From Hyaloscypha bicolor E (lineage: Eukaryota; Ascomycota; Leotiomycetes; Helotiales; Hyaloscyphaceae), in contig NW_020194518.1 in NCBI RefSeq assembly GCF_002865645.1, positions 1,549,463 through 1,613,462 of the forward strand: DNA of 64,000 nt. The letters are read 5' to 3'. This document shows positions 36,323 through 47,995 of the stretch, in pieces; positions within the stretch are counted from its first letter, which is position 1; every line of letters begins with the position of its first letter. The position numbers were made by a program, and so were the translations under genes. Below the pieces are notes generated by a model. The model made no database searches and was not told the DNA's origin. It saw only the letters and a list, made by a program, of their open reading frames with translations.

Positions 36323-38896
36323 TTAGAGAGGGCCCTGGATCTCTGATCGTTGCTTGGCCTCGGCGGCTAGTATTCTTTTCTTCCAATCTTGAAACTCCTC
36401 ATAAGTGTGCATGGGGCTCTCATCCTCTGCCGCCTGGTCCATCCATTCTGGCTCATCCTCTGCCGCCTGGTCCATCCATTCCGGCTCATCCTCTGCCGCC
36501 TGGTCCATCCATTCTGGCTCATCCTCTGCCGCCTGGTCCATCCATTCTGGCTCACGCTCTTGTCGCTGGTCCCTCCGTAATATCGACCCGGTCTTTGCTG
36601 GGCGCGGTTCATCGAAACTCGGGGGAGGCAGGAAATCGTAGGATCCAGTCGAATTTTCATCTGTGCCAGAATACCCGCCAAAGTTAAATAAGGAGTAATT
36701 AAAAGGTGAGGGAGCATGCAAATGCTGATCAAAGCCCATACGTGAATTGAACCTCTCAGCATCTTCCTCACCGAAGTCCTTTCGAGGCTTGACGGTACTC
36801 CACCCATCGCTCTCCTGGCCAGTGCCTTCATTTGCGTCTACAAACTCCTCTGCTGTCTGGTTGGCCGAGCTCTCTCGGTGTTGCTCTATGACACGGATAG
36901 CAGTTTGTAGCTCAGCTAAGTGTTCTAACGGCTGACCTCTTTGCACTTCGGTATCCTCATCGTGGGCGTCGTCGCTCGAATTTTGTTCCGAGTCCGGTGG
37001 CGAAATAATAATCTTAGCGCCAGCAGATTTTTGGGCGTCATCAGTGACAGGAGATGGAGACTGTCTGAAACTACTCGAAGTATCCTGCTGACGAGGCTCA
37101 GGCGACTCCGAGCGCACCATGGCGTAGGCAAAAGCCGCTCCAGCAGCAGCCCCCAACAACGTACCAATAACCGGTTTTCCACTGAATCTGCTCCCACCAT
37201 CTTCATCTGCTGTTCTAGTCCTCGACGTCGTCTTTCGATGTTTAGTCAGATATGAAGCCGACCGTGGTGACCAAGGGACGAAAGTATTTGGAGATTTAGG
37301 CGAAGGATTAGAGGTAGAGGTGGGCTCGAGAGAAGGTGCCTCAAACTTGAAGTGCTCCTTTTTCTTCGCCACTTCTTTACCCATCTCCCCACGTGCCATC
37401 ATATGGCTCGCGATCAGCAGCTTACGCAACATTCGCACCCTCTTGAAGTCCGCAGGACTAAGAACAGGACCGCAAGCTCTCTGGGGCACCCTAAAGTGTT
37501 TTCTAGGAATATCAGGTACGTCATGATTTCCATCACTCTCCTCAACTTCAGTAATCCGCTGAAACCACATGTTACAAGACGCACTGTCCATAGTCTTAGA
37601 TATTTGCTGCTACAAGAAACGCACTTGCACTTACCATTGAATCCGGACCTCGGAAGATAACTCTGATCTTGTTTTACAACGGGGACAATGATTACTGTCG
37701 GCGGACCTTTCTTGGAATACAACGCTCATATCAACCTTTTGTCCAGGACGGAAGCACATGGACCAGTCTGTCATCCGACTAACTTCTTTGCCACTGCTAC
37801 CTTCCTCGATTACAAACTCTTTGTGTTGGACTTTAATGTGGCCTGGATGCTTTTCAAAACGTTTGGCAAGAATCAGGTCGAACATCTAACCTTGAAGTTA
37901 GGTTCATCCCACTGAAAAGGAACCTAGACACTAACCTCCCAAGAATTGACTAGCTCCAAGGGAATTGGAACCATGAATCCGAGTGCGTCCTCTAAAGTTA
38001 CAGGCTCTTGTTGCCAATGAGTCCCTAGGCCTCTTGGTGTAGCGTGTTGGGCCAAAATATGGCTTTGAAGTAATGACAAATCATTTCTCATGTCTACTGA
38101 GATAGCATGTACTTGTGTTCTAGAAAATTTATTAGCTCTGAGCTCCTGGACAAGCATTCAAGTCTTACAGCTTTGTCACTCCACTTTTCACGGTACTCAA
38201 AATCATGTTCGACGTCCTAGCCTGGGATTCAAGCTTTTCATTCATTAGCTTTAGTTGAGTCATCTGCTCCTCGGCACGCTTGACGGATTCTTGTAGGAGA
38301 CTGTAGACTAGCTCGACACGGACTTCTTGTGCTGTACTGTCGAGACGATTCGACTTCCTATACGTATGCATCAGCCAAACACTCCGTTCTTATGCTCAAT
38401 TACTGCTCACCCCATGGCGGTAAGAATCAACAGAGTGAGGACATCACTCGCCGACTGCAGTTTCCTCCTTAACTCCAACACATCCTCCTTTTCCTTCAAC
38501 CACGCCACTTTCTTGGAGGCATCTTTGAGCCAATTTCCTGATCCTCCTGTACAGAGACTCGCGCCATATTTCTTATCAACTTTCAGCCGAAACGCAAGTA
38601 ATGTGTCCCTCCAGTCCTCGATCGCTTCCTTCGTCGTCTTCCCCAACGCTTCTAACTCGGGGCTGTTTTCGTAGTTCTGCCATAACGCAACCACCTATTC
38701 AATTGTCACCAGCCAGTCCTGTACTTTCGTCTCAACCACTCACCTGCAACAGCGCTTGGTCAAAGGTCTGTAGCTCCTTCACGAGGCCCTGGTATTCCCT
38801 CCCTGATCCGGACGAGTCTTTCAGCGCCTGGGCGAGTGCATATGCAATCTGGCCCACTGCGATAATATCCCCAACACTTCCAAAAGTGATGGACAT
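36323..38896 (-). CDS. STAND-type N-terminus, ubiquitin-like and zinc-ribbon fungal protein, 773 aa, six exons
   Basis: Exons on the minus strand are 38896-38744, 38694-38411, 38357-38169, 38119-37936, 37885-37635 and 37583-36323. All five introns (49, 53, 49, 50 and 51 bp) have GT-AG ends and every junction keeps frame. Residues 1-140 resemble the fungal N-terminal domain of STAND/NLR-like proteins (F-G-S-V-G-D-I-I-A-V-G-Q start). Coiled-coil-like helices follow to about 230. At about 250-335 there is a fungal ubiquitin-like domain (P-V-T-L-E-D-A-L-G ... R-P-G-Q-K-V-D-M-S). A CxxC pair at 337/340 and another at 354/357 form a zinc ribbon, followed by W-F-Q-R-I. The tail is disordered, with a Gly/Ala-rich segment near 494-509 and four 11-residue repeats near 698-741. 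Function unknown; a role in fungal self/non-self or stress signalling is only inferred from the N-terminus. Confidence 0.85.
36419..36551 (-). repeat. 33-bp tandem repeat inside the 773-aa gene
   Basis: Four near-perfect units encode E-P-E-W-M-D-Q-A-A-E-D. The unit length is a multiple of three, so copy number can change without breaking the frame. Confidence 0.92.
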
Positions 38897-39224
38897 CAGG
38901 TATGTGGCCAGCGTCTGGTTAGTTCACGGAAGACCATGATACTTGTCGTTGGATTGAAGCATCATGCTGGGCGACGTTGAGCTGCGGCAGTCCGCCTGTC
39001 GAGAAAGCCCTACCATGCAAGCCTTGCAAGATTACCAGTGCACCAATTGATCTCATGGATTGAGAAACACCTGGGAAGTATGCTATTGAAAGAGCCCTCT
39101 GTCCAAAAGCATATTATTATATTCCTAAGTCTACTTTCTCTCTCTGGAATCGACGATGTGCTCTATTTCTTCATCAGGCCCAGTATGCCATCACCGTGCG
39201 GCAGGAATGTAAGATTATCACCAC
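38897..39224. other. Upstream region of the 773-aa gene; no gene seen
   Basis: Should contain the promoter of the minus-strand gene. The 94-codon plus ORF beginning at 39038 has no recognisable features. Confidence 0.4.
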
Positions 39225-39513
39225 AAAAAAAACGCTGCCGCACCTGCGCCCAAGATGCGGCTAGCGCGCACATCCCTCACCCGAGTGAAGCGTGCGCCCG
39301 ATCGCAAGGCCCCTTTAATTAATTATTACGATAATAACGAGCATTTTTCTTATAGAAAAAATTAGTAGAGTTATAGTATAATATACTAATAGTAGCTCCT
39401 CATTCTCCGTTCAAGGAAATATCTCGTTGCGGGCGAGCTATCTCAAATAATAATAATAAACTACTACTTACCCCGCTATTGAAAACGCTACCGCTGGCGG
39501 CAGCGTTTTTTTT
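39225..39513. mobile_element. 289-bp segment bounded by a perfect 17-bp inverted repeat
   Basis: 39225-39241 (eight A then CGCTGCCGC) is the exact reverse complement of 39497-39513. Each end also forms part of a GC hairpin (39233-39266 and 39482-39509). The interior is AT-rich and non-coding. MITE-like, but I see no target-site duplication, so the assignment is tentative. Confidence 0.45.
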
Positions 39514-39559
39514 GCCCTGTAAAGACCGAACTTTCAATATTCGCAAGGTAAAATAAATA

Positions 39560-39575
39560 CTGCCGCTTGCGGCAG
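39560..39575. repeat. GC hairpin CTGCCGC/GCGGCAG
   Basis: A perfect 7-bp stem with a TT loop, using the same CTGCCGC/GCGGCAGCG motif as the hairpins at 39233, 39482 and 40258. It is followed by a T tract, so it resembles an isolated terminus of the neighbouring element. Confidence 0.6.
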
Positions 39576-39766
39576 CGTTTTTAAGAAAATTACCCCTCGT
39601 TCAGAAAATTTGGGCAGTAGGGAAGGGCTAACTAATAAGAATCCCGTATGCTTAATTAATTATTTACTAATTAATTAATTACTTATTAAGTAGCTTCCTT
39701 ACTTTCGTTACTAGTAATCTTTATATAGCCTTTCTAAATATATTCTTTTATCTAGTAAAGAATATG

Positions 39767-40222
39767 GCTATTCGTATATGGCACCTCCCAGTGAGGAATA
39801 TATGGCCATTCCCAAATGGCCTATGCCAGTAGGGAATATATGGCCATTCCCAAATGGGATATGCCAGTGGGGAATATGGCCATTCCCAAATGGCCTATGC
39901 TAGTAAGGAATATGGCCATTCTCTAAATAAGCTATACCAGTGGGGAATATGGCTATTCTTCAAATAAGCTATGCCAGTGGGGAATATATGGCCATTCCCA
40001 AATGGGATATGCCAGTGAGGAATATGGCTATTCCCAAATAGCCTATACCAGTAAGGAATATAGCCATTCTTTAAATAAGCTATACTAGTAGGGAATATAT
40101 AGCCATTCCCAAATGGCCTATACCAGTGAGGAATATAGCCATTCTTTAAATAAGCTATACTAGTGGGGAATATATAGCCATTCCCAAATGGCCTATGCCA
40201 GTGAGGAATATAGCTATTCGCG
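39767..40222. repeat. Minisatellite, 36-38 bp unit, about 12-13 copies
   Basis: Diverged tandem units contain GGCCATTCCCAAATGG, CTATGCCAGTG and GGGAATAT. Copies vary by substitutions and 2-bp TA insertions, and some units carry TTTAAATAAGC in place of CCCAAATGGCC. A 111-codon minus-strand ORF reads through it only because units lack stops in that frame; I do not regard it as a gene. Confidence 0.88.
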
Positions 40223-40257
40223 TGTGGCACATGCTGGTCACGTGCACCGGCAGAAAA

Positions 40258-40281
40258 AAACGCTGCGTCCTGGCAGCGTTT
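40258..40281. repeat. GC hairpin AAACGCTGC/GCAGCGTTT
   Basis: A perfect 9-bp stem with a 6-base loop. It has the same CGCTGC core as the hairpins at 39.2-39.6 kb and closes the hairpin-minisatellite segment on its right side, just before element Z. Confidence 0.65.
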
Positions 40282-40289
40282 ATTTTCGG

Positions 40290-43200
40290 AATGAATTAAG
40301 AATAATTTAAACCTATTTATTTAATAGAAATATAATAATAAGCTAATAGAATAGTAAAAAAAAAGAATAGAAGAAAAGAGAAAGGAAATAATAAAGGAAA
40401 ATAGAAAAGAAATATATCTTTATTATAAGATTTATAAAACAGAAATAGTAAAGATATAGTAATAAAGTCTAATATAGTATTTATATCGGGATTTATAAAA
40501 CCGGATATAATTTATTTTATTTATTAGAAGAAAATTTATTATATTACTATTTACTTAAATCAGAAGAAACTGATTTATTATAACTATAATAAGTCTAGCT
40601 ATAAAATATATAAGTATTTAGAACTATAAAAGCCGGGAAATAAATATATTCTATAATAGTTATATTTATTTATATAATAGAGAATAAAGTTCCTAAAACA
40701 AGAATAATAATTAAGGTTATTATTAAGATAAGAAAAAATAGATAAAGAGTTAGAATATTAGTTAATTCGAATATAGAAAACTAATTATATAAAAAGAAGA
40801 TTAGCTTTAGATATAGATATTTTATTAATATTAAAAATAATTCTTTTAATCTTATTAGAAGAAAAAAGAATTTATTTATATAGAGATTATATTCTTGGAA
40901 TTATTACTAAAAATATACTAGAGAACTAAAAAGAAACTAATATATATTTTATATTATATAATTTCGATCTAAACTATATTAATATAATATTTGGATTTTT
41001 ATAGCTCTATCTAGTTAATTTCCTAATTTCCTTTAAGAAAGTAATATAGAGATATTAGATTTAATTATAGAAAATTAAAGTTCTAAATATTAGGAAGTTT
41101 ACTAAAGTAATAAAATATAAAATATATATTTTTCTATTAATTACCTATTTTATAATAAATAGCTAAAGAATTATTACTATTATTATAAATGAAATAATTA
41201 TATTTTCTAAGAAATATTAGAATCTTTTTCGAATATTCTCTATAGAGGCTATAGATATATTATCTAACTATTATATAATAGAATATTATATAAATCTAGA
41301 ACCAAGGTTCTAACTATTATATAGTCTTATATATACTTTATTAGAAAAAGAACTTAAAGTCTTTTAGGAATATTTTAATATTAGCTTAAAAAAGAAATAG
41401 ATCTATTATTTTATTAGCCTAGCTAATATTTCAATTATATTTATTCTAAAGAAAAGAAATAGCCTATATCTATATATTAATTACTAGAGTCTAAATAGAA
41501 TTACTATTAAAAACCGAATACTATTACTATTTATTAATAAGATAATAAATAGGTTTTATAAAATAAAAGTATATATAAAGCTAGACTTAAAAGATATTTA
41601 CTATTAGTTATAAATACAGGAAAGTAATAAATAAAAAATAGTATTCTAAATATATTATAAATATTTTAAATATTATATTATATTTTTTGAACTTTCTAAT
41701 ATTCTAGTAATATTTCAGATATATATTAATTATATATTAATAGACCTTATAAATATTATTTAGATAATATTTTAATTTATTTAGAGAATTCAGAATAGTA
41801 TATAATAGTAGTCTAATATATATTCGAGTAGTTATAATAATACTAGCTTTTTATAAACTTAGTAAAATATAAATTTAATATAAAAAAAAAATTTCTGGAA
41901 TTTATAATTAGTTTAAATAGTATAAAAATAGAAGCCAGCCGGGTTATAGCTATTAGGAAATAGCTAGTCCCAAAGAATAATATCTAAGAAATCCAAGTAT
42001 TTCTGGGTTTTACTAATTTCTATTAGAAGTTTATTTATAAATATTCCAAAGTAATAAAAGAGTTAATTAATTTATTAAAAACTAGTAAAAACCTATAATA
42101 TTATTTTAGTTAGATAAATAAAGTAAATAAGGCTTTTAGGGAATTATAAATTATATTTATAATAATATTAATTCTTTATTATTTCGATCTAGCCTTAAAA
42201 ATTTATATAGAAATAAATATTTCAGGATTTATAATTATAGAAATAATTTTCTAGCTTTTTAGAAAAAAAATAGAAATCAAATAATATTTTATTATTTTCT
42301 ATTTAAAGAAAATAACTATAATTAAGAATAGATATAAGATATATAATTCTAAACTCTTAGCTATTATTCTAGTATTTTATATTTAGTAATATTATCTAGT
42401 ATATATCTAATATATTATTATTAAAATAAATTATAATAACTTAAAATACTTTATAACTAAAAGAAAACTAAATAGTTAATAAATAAAATAGGTAAAGAAA
42501 CTAACTGTTTTTAACTTCGTTTTAGAATACTAGCTAAGATATAATAATTTTACTAATAGACTATTAAGAAAACTAGATTTTATAATAGATATAAATAAAA
42601 ATACTTTATTATTTATACTTTATAATAAGCTATAAAATGCAGAATAGAAAGTCCTATAAATAGCAGTAATAGAATATTATACTATTTCTATAATATTATA
42701 ATATAAGGCCCAAAAAAAAGAAAATAGGTATTTCTTAATTAGTAAGATATTAAGGAATTCCGAAAAGAAAGTCTATTTTAGTAACGGAATAATACTAGAA
42801 ATACTACTACTTGAGCCTATTACTAGTATAACTAGTTATAAATAATATATACTACGGATTCTAGCTATATAGATAGTTAGGTCCGAAATAATATATAAGA
42901 AAAATAAAAACATATTATTTAAACTACTATTATAATACTAAAAGCTTAATCTATTAGTATAATATTAGTAGTATAAATAGTTCTTAAAAGAAACCTTTAC
43001 TAGAGCTATTAAGACTTGGGAATTTAATATATCTAAGTTATTAAGATATTAAAATACTATTTATATATTAAATAAATCGGCTTTTAAAGAAAAATTACTA
43101 TAAACTAACTATAATAATTCTATAAATAGGCATTTTAGTACTAGTAAAATACTAGAGATTCTCTAGAAAAAGTACTTCTAATAAAATATAAAAAAGAATA

Positions 43201-46099
43201 TAAAAAACTATATTAGAACTTATTTTATATATTAATAAATTAAGATAAAAAAATATTTACTATATAGTATATTTAGTTTATTTCCTTTCTCTTTTAAGCT
43301 ATAATAAGAAATTACTATAGACTTTATTATAGAACTATTCTTTTCTAAATTTTATAATAAGATATATAATTCTATATTTATTATTATTAATAAATATATA
43401 AAAATAATATAATATATTTTAATTACTAAAGAGATTTTAGTTCCTGAATTAGTAAAGCTATTTATATATTATATTATTAAAGATTTCGGTATACTTATAA
43501 ATATAACCTCTAATAAAGAATCTGTTTTTATAAGTAAGTTTTAATTAAGTTTATATTTCTATTTAAAGATTTAATAATAGCTAAATATAATATTCTATTT
43601 ATAAACTAATAAATAAATGAAAAATCTAAATTAAACTCTAAAATAATATTTAAAGTATTATATTAGCTATTAGTAAAATAACTAGATAGTAAAGCTTATT
43701 TTTATAGAATTTTTATATAATAATTCTATATATTTAATAATAGAAATTTCTTTATTTTATATATTATACAAATTCTATTCTAGTATTAAACTATATATTA
43801 AGAATAATATTTCAGAAAAAGAAGTATTAGTAATATAGGAAAGAGTATAAAGAATTCAAATAGAATAAGAAGTACTAGAAAAATAATAGTAAGAAATAGT
43901 AGATATATAAAAAAAAATATTATAATAAAAAATATTATAATAAAAAATATATTAATAAGAAATTTAATATATATAATAAAGTTATACTTTATATAAAAAA
44001 CATTTAATAGCTATAACCTAGTATAAAGCTAATAAATAGATATTTTGGCTCTTTTAAGATTCTAGAAGTTATAAAAATATATAAATAGATATACTATTTG
44101 GAATTACTATTATTATATTAGATCTATAATATTTTCTATATTTCTTTCTTAAAACTATAGTACTTGCAAGCTAGTACTATAGTAAAATTAGAACCAGTTA
44201 AGATTAAAAATAAAAATAAATTCGAGATAAAATCTATTATAGCCTATAAAGAAAATAGAAAAAAAAAGAGAATATCTTATTTATTAGAAGAACTATTTAC
44301 TAGTAGATAATATATAGAAACTACTAAATAATTCAGAAAATATAATTTAAGAATTATAAAAATATTTAGAAAAGAATAATATTATAATACTATTAGTTAA
44401 ACGGAAATATAAAAGATAAATACTTTTATTAGAAAACTATTAAAAACTATATATTTATTTTTAGAAAAATTATATAAAAATTATTAAAAACTCTAAAAAC
44501 TTTAATTTCTATATCTTATAAATATTCTATTTTTATAACTATTTTTTACTATTTTTATTATTATCTTTATCGGGATTTTCTTAAGAAATAAATAGTAAAT
44601 TAGCCTAGAAAGCTATTAGCTATTAATAAAAAATAAGAGAGAAATAAGCTTACTTAATATTAAAAAATATTAATTATACTTTTAAAAGTATTTTATATTT
44701 ATATTAAGCTAATAAGAATTATTTAATCTATTTCTTAAATTATTAGGAGAATTCATTAGCTTTAAATAATAGCTTTAATATAAGAAGTATATATAGTTTA
44801 ATATAGAAGAAAAATAATAATAGCCTTTTTTCTTTTAAATAAAGATTAGAAAAAATACTTATATATATTAATAGCTTAAAGAAAGCAGTTTAATTATATT
44901 ATATATATTTAAAAAAAAACTTAAATAATATTAGAATAGAAAATAAAAAAAGAAATTTATAGTTTATAGGATTATATTTCTTATTCTTAGAATAATAGTA
45001 ATTATATATTAAATAGTTATTACTCTTAATATAAATAAGATTAGAAAATTTAATAATATTCTTAGAATATTAAAAATAATAAGAGCAAATTAAGGCTATA
45101 GAAGTATTAGCCAAATAAGTAGTAATAGGCTAATAAGTACTAAGAGAAGTATTTATTTTAATAAATAAAGAAATAAAAGAGAGAATTAGAAGAGAGTTTA
45201 AATAAAGATTAAAGGAAATTTAAAGGAATTTAAAAGAGCTTAAAAAGCTTAAAAAAGAAAGATAAGAAATAAGAAAAAGCTAGATATAATATTATAAAGG
45301 AAAAAGAAGATTAATTAATAGAAAAAAGAAGGCCTTTTTATAATACTTTTTTTCCGAATAGTAATTACAAATTCGGAACTAGCTTTATACTAGAAATATC
45401 TAGAAAATTTCAATAAATAAATTTATAAATAAATTAGAACATCGGATTAACTTTTCTAAGCTTTTAGGCCTATAAAATAATAATTTATTTGCAAATAGAG
45501 GCTAAGTTAGGATTTATAAACTAATTAGGAAACCAGAAGAGCTTTATATCTAATAATATATATTATATTTATATTACTTTTATAAGAAGAAATTACTAGA
45601 GGTAATTTATAAGTTAACTAAATAAAATTAGTAAGCTATATTTTTAATTCTATTATCTAGTATAATAATAGGGTATTTATAAGAAGTTTTTAGAAAGAAC
45701 TAGTAGCTAGGAAAGTTTAGAGAGTTATTTATAAAGCTATTTATAGTTTTCTTAGGCCTTATAGAAATAATAACTTAGAAAAAGAGTTAATATAATAGAT
45801 ATATATAATAGTATATAAATAGATATTAAATATTATAAATCTAGTTTTCTATTTTAAATAAAGCTTATAATCGGAATTATATAAATTATATAGAATTATA
45901 TTTCCTAGTTAAATAAAAGGCTTTATATATTTAGCTAAATACTAGGAAATATATAAGGAAGCATTTTTAGCTTTAAAAAGAAATATTAATTAGTCTTTTA
46001 TTAGAATTAATTCTTGGAATTAGTTATATTTATAAGTATTACTTTATAGCTTATTTACCTTAATTACTTATATATTACCTTATTATTATATATCTTATA
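40290..46099 (+). mobile_element. Element Z: 5'-truncated, RIP-degraded copy of the X family
   Basis: Colinear with X from about position 2490 of X (end of gag) through protease, RT, RNase H, integrase (42.9-44.1 kb, uninterrupted), chromodomain (about 44270-44350) and the 3' LTR. It lacks the 5' LTR and most of gag. RIP has hit it harder than X. The RT box region (about 41755-41770) has also lost 12 bp compared with X. It is useful as the uninterrupted reference for X at the Y insertion point (42940). Confidence 0.9.
45791..46099 (+). repeat. 3' LTR of element Z
   Basis: 309 bp, begins TATAATAGATAT and ends CTTATA, matching the X LTRs with a short extra insertion near 45895. Confidence 0.88.
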
Positions 46100-46990
46100 T
46101 AAAGTTTCTTCTATTATTTCTAATAATTCGGTTTCTACTAGTTTATTTACTAGTTAAGTCTCTACTATACTTTCTAGTACTAGCTTCTTATAATCTGGAA
46201 TTATTTTTGGCTCTAGATAATCTTTTATTTAGTAAAATATAGCTCTATAATAGTTATAAGGGCTTTTCGGTTTTTTTATAAATCTTATATATTTTCCTTT
46301 TTCTAATTTAGACTTTGACTTTCCTTTATACTCTTTTTTCTTTGCCTTTTCTCTCCGAAGTTTCTTCTTTTATTTCGCTTTAGTAGTTTTATTAATCTTA
46401 TTTACCTAGCTAGTCTATAACTTTACTAGGCTAGTAGATTAAGAGTTAGTTAGTACTTTAGGTTACTCGTTAGCTCCTGGATATAGTTAGTTAGCTATTT
46501 CAGTTTCTATTTCCGAAAAGAGTTCCTGAAATACCTTATAATATTATTATAAACTTATTTTAACTAGCTAATTATCTATTTCTAGTATATTCTACTATAC
46601 GGTTTTCGAGATACTATAGGTAGTATATAAAGAGAGAGGCAAAATCCGAGTATTAGAAGCTATAATAGCTATAAATTTGGGTCTATAATTAGTTATCTTT
46701 TTTATTTTAGTTTATTTATAGATAATAAACGAACTTATACCGAGTTTAAATCTCCCGACTATAGTATATATAGATATCTCTCAGGGCCGATCTAGCCTCT
46801 TTATAAAGCGGCTATATAGTAGTTAGGGTATTACTTATTTACTACTACTTAACGAAATTCAATTTATTAAGAGGGGCTCTATATACTTTAAGGGCAATTA
46901 TAGAGAAAAGTAAAGTTATTTCCAGATTAATCTGTAATATTCCTATATAATTAAGGTTTTAATCTGTACTACTAATACCGCCATATGATT
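46100..46990 (-). pseudogene. RIP-degraded relic ORF of unknown kind
   Basis: AT-rich but less decayed than Z. On the minus strand a K/E-rich protein-like frame can be followed through about 46850-46110 with stops at likely Trp and Gln positions (for example K-K-L-R-R-E-K-A-K-K-K near 46350). This suggests a former ORF of 200-250 codons hit by RIP. I cannot name the family. Confidence 0.4.
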
Positions 46991-46999
46991 GGCCAGCTA

Positions 47000-47620
47000 T
47001 AATCCTGATCCGAACGGTCCCATACTTAGCTAAATATAATATACAGGGCGCTAGTCTATATAAGGTTGAGTTTTCACCGTACAGCCTCCGGCCTAAGACG
47101 GATCCATCCCCAAATTTTGACTCAATCCTAGCCCTGTACTTCCGAAGAGATACAGGTTACCAGACCGAACTACGAGGAGGTGTTGAGCCATTGCGGTCCG
47201 GAAGAAGGATAAAAGTTGTATAGAGGCATCGCACCCAGACAAAATTTACAAAGTAAATCCATTTTACAAGGGGTGACTATGCTGCGTTGGCCATAAGCCT
47301 GTGTCGATCAGTAAATAAGCGAGCCATAAGGGGGCGAGTCATTACCACGACATCTTAAGTTTCATGCGAGTCAACACAAACAACATATATTACTCTCTCA
47401 AATCTCGCAATTCAATCTCGCATTGTATCTACCCTTGCTAATGCAACCAAGGAAAGCCTTGAAATCGGGTCTTCGCCGAGTGACTCCATGTTCCTGGTCT
47501 TGAGTCATTTTTGGGTCAGCAAATTACCGAGGGTGGGGAAAGGGGCTCGCCAAACAGGCACCGTGAGGCACAGCGTTCATTCAATCTTATGAAATTTCTA
47601 TAATTCCCTGCCTCCGCACA
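47000..47620. other. Intergenic; no gene seen
   Basis: Normal base composition is restored at about 46.98 kb. No convincing ORF. Confidence 0.5.
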
Positions 47621-47624
47621 AAGC

Positions 47625-47713
47625 TTCCCCCATCCCATCATCATCTCCTCCATCAATTTAAACCCCTCCTCCACAATCCCCAACTCACAAATTCACAAAC
47701 CAAACCACCCAAA
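47625..47713 (+). promoter_or_regulatory. CT-rich promoter and leader of the small secreted protein gene
   Basis: A pyrimidine-rich stretch (CCCCCATCCCATCATCATCT) followed by CAATTTAAACC and a C/A-rich leader up to CACCCAAAATG, the usual layout of a well-expressed filamentous-fungal gene. Confidence 0.5.
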
Positions 47714-47995
47714 ATGCGTTTCTCAACCACCTCTCTTATGCCCCTCCTGCCCCTCCTCACCACCACCACCACAGCATTCTCCTGCAACTCTACCTTCCCT
47801 CTCACTGTGTGCTGCGGCGCATATATTCCTTACGAAACCGGGAGTGCAACCGACTTGGCAATTTTCTGTGGGCCAGCCCCGCTGAATTCAACAATTGATA
47901 TGGCGACGAATATTACGAGTACTGAGGCGTATTGTCCCGCTGCTGCGAGTGTGACGGATCAGAGATATCCGGGGTGTTGCCAGAGGGTGAGTTGA
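47714..47995 (+). CDS. Small secreted cysteine-rich protein, 93 aa
   Basis: The start is a hydrophobic signal peptide (about residues 1-23, rich in Leu, Pro and Thr, probable cleavage after A-F-S). The mature part has seven cysteines in the order C-CC-C-C-CC, with spacings of about 8, 17, 21 and 13 residues. This is the hydrophobin-like order without the final Cys, but the spacings do not fit class I or II well. A donor site GTGAGT overlaps the last codons (47989), so a short second exon could follow and change the C-terminus. Likely extracellular; an effector or surface-protein role is inference. Confidence 0.6.
   Translation: MRFSTTSLMPLLPLLTTTTTAFSCNSTFPLTVCCGAYIPYETGSATDLAIFCGPAPLNSTIDMATNITSTEAYCPAAASVTDQRYPGCCQRVS

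Noticed and set aside
36367..36831. 154-codon and other ORFs over the 33-bp repeat
   Set aside because: Shadows of the real minus-strand exon. The repeat length is a multiple of three, which keeps all frames open.
36323..37591. 422-codon ORF as a complete gene starting at its own Met
   Set aside because: An intron at 37584-37634 joins it in frame to upstream exons and completes a CxxC ... CxxC zinc ribbon, so the Met lies partly within intron sequence.
39767..40222. CRISPR-like array
   Set aside because: The whole unit is repeated with no unique spacers, in a eukaryotic nuclear sequence. It is a minisatellite.
39895..40230. 111-codon minus-strand ORF with H-W-H-R-P-F-G-N-G type repeats as a repeat protein
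   Set aside because: It is produced only by the minisatellite units being stop-free in one frame. There is no start context, signal peptide or non-repeat part.
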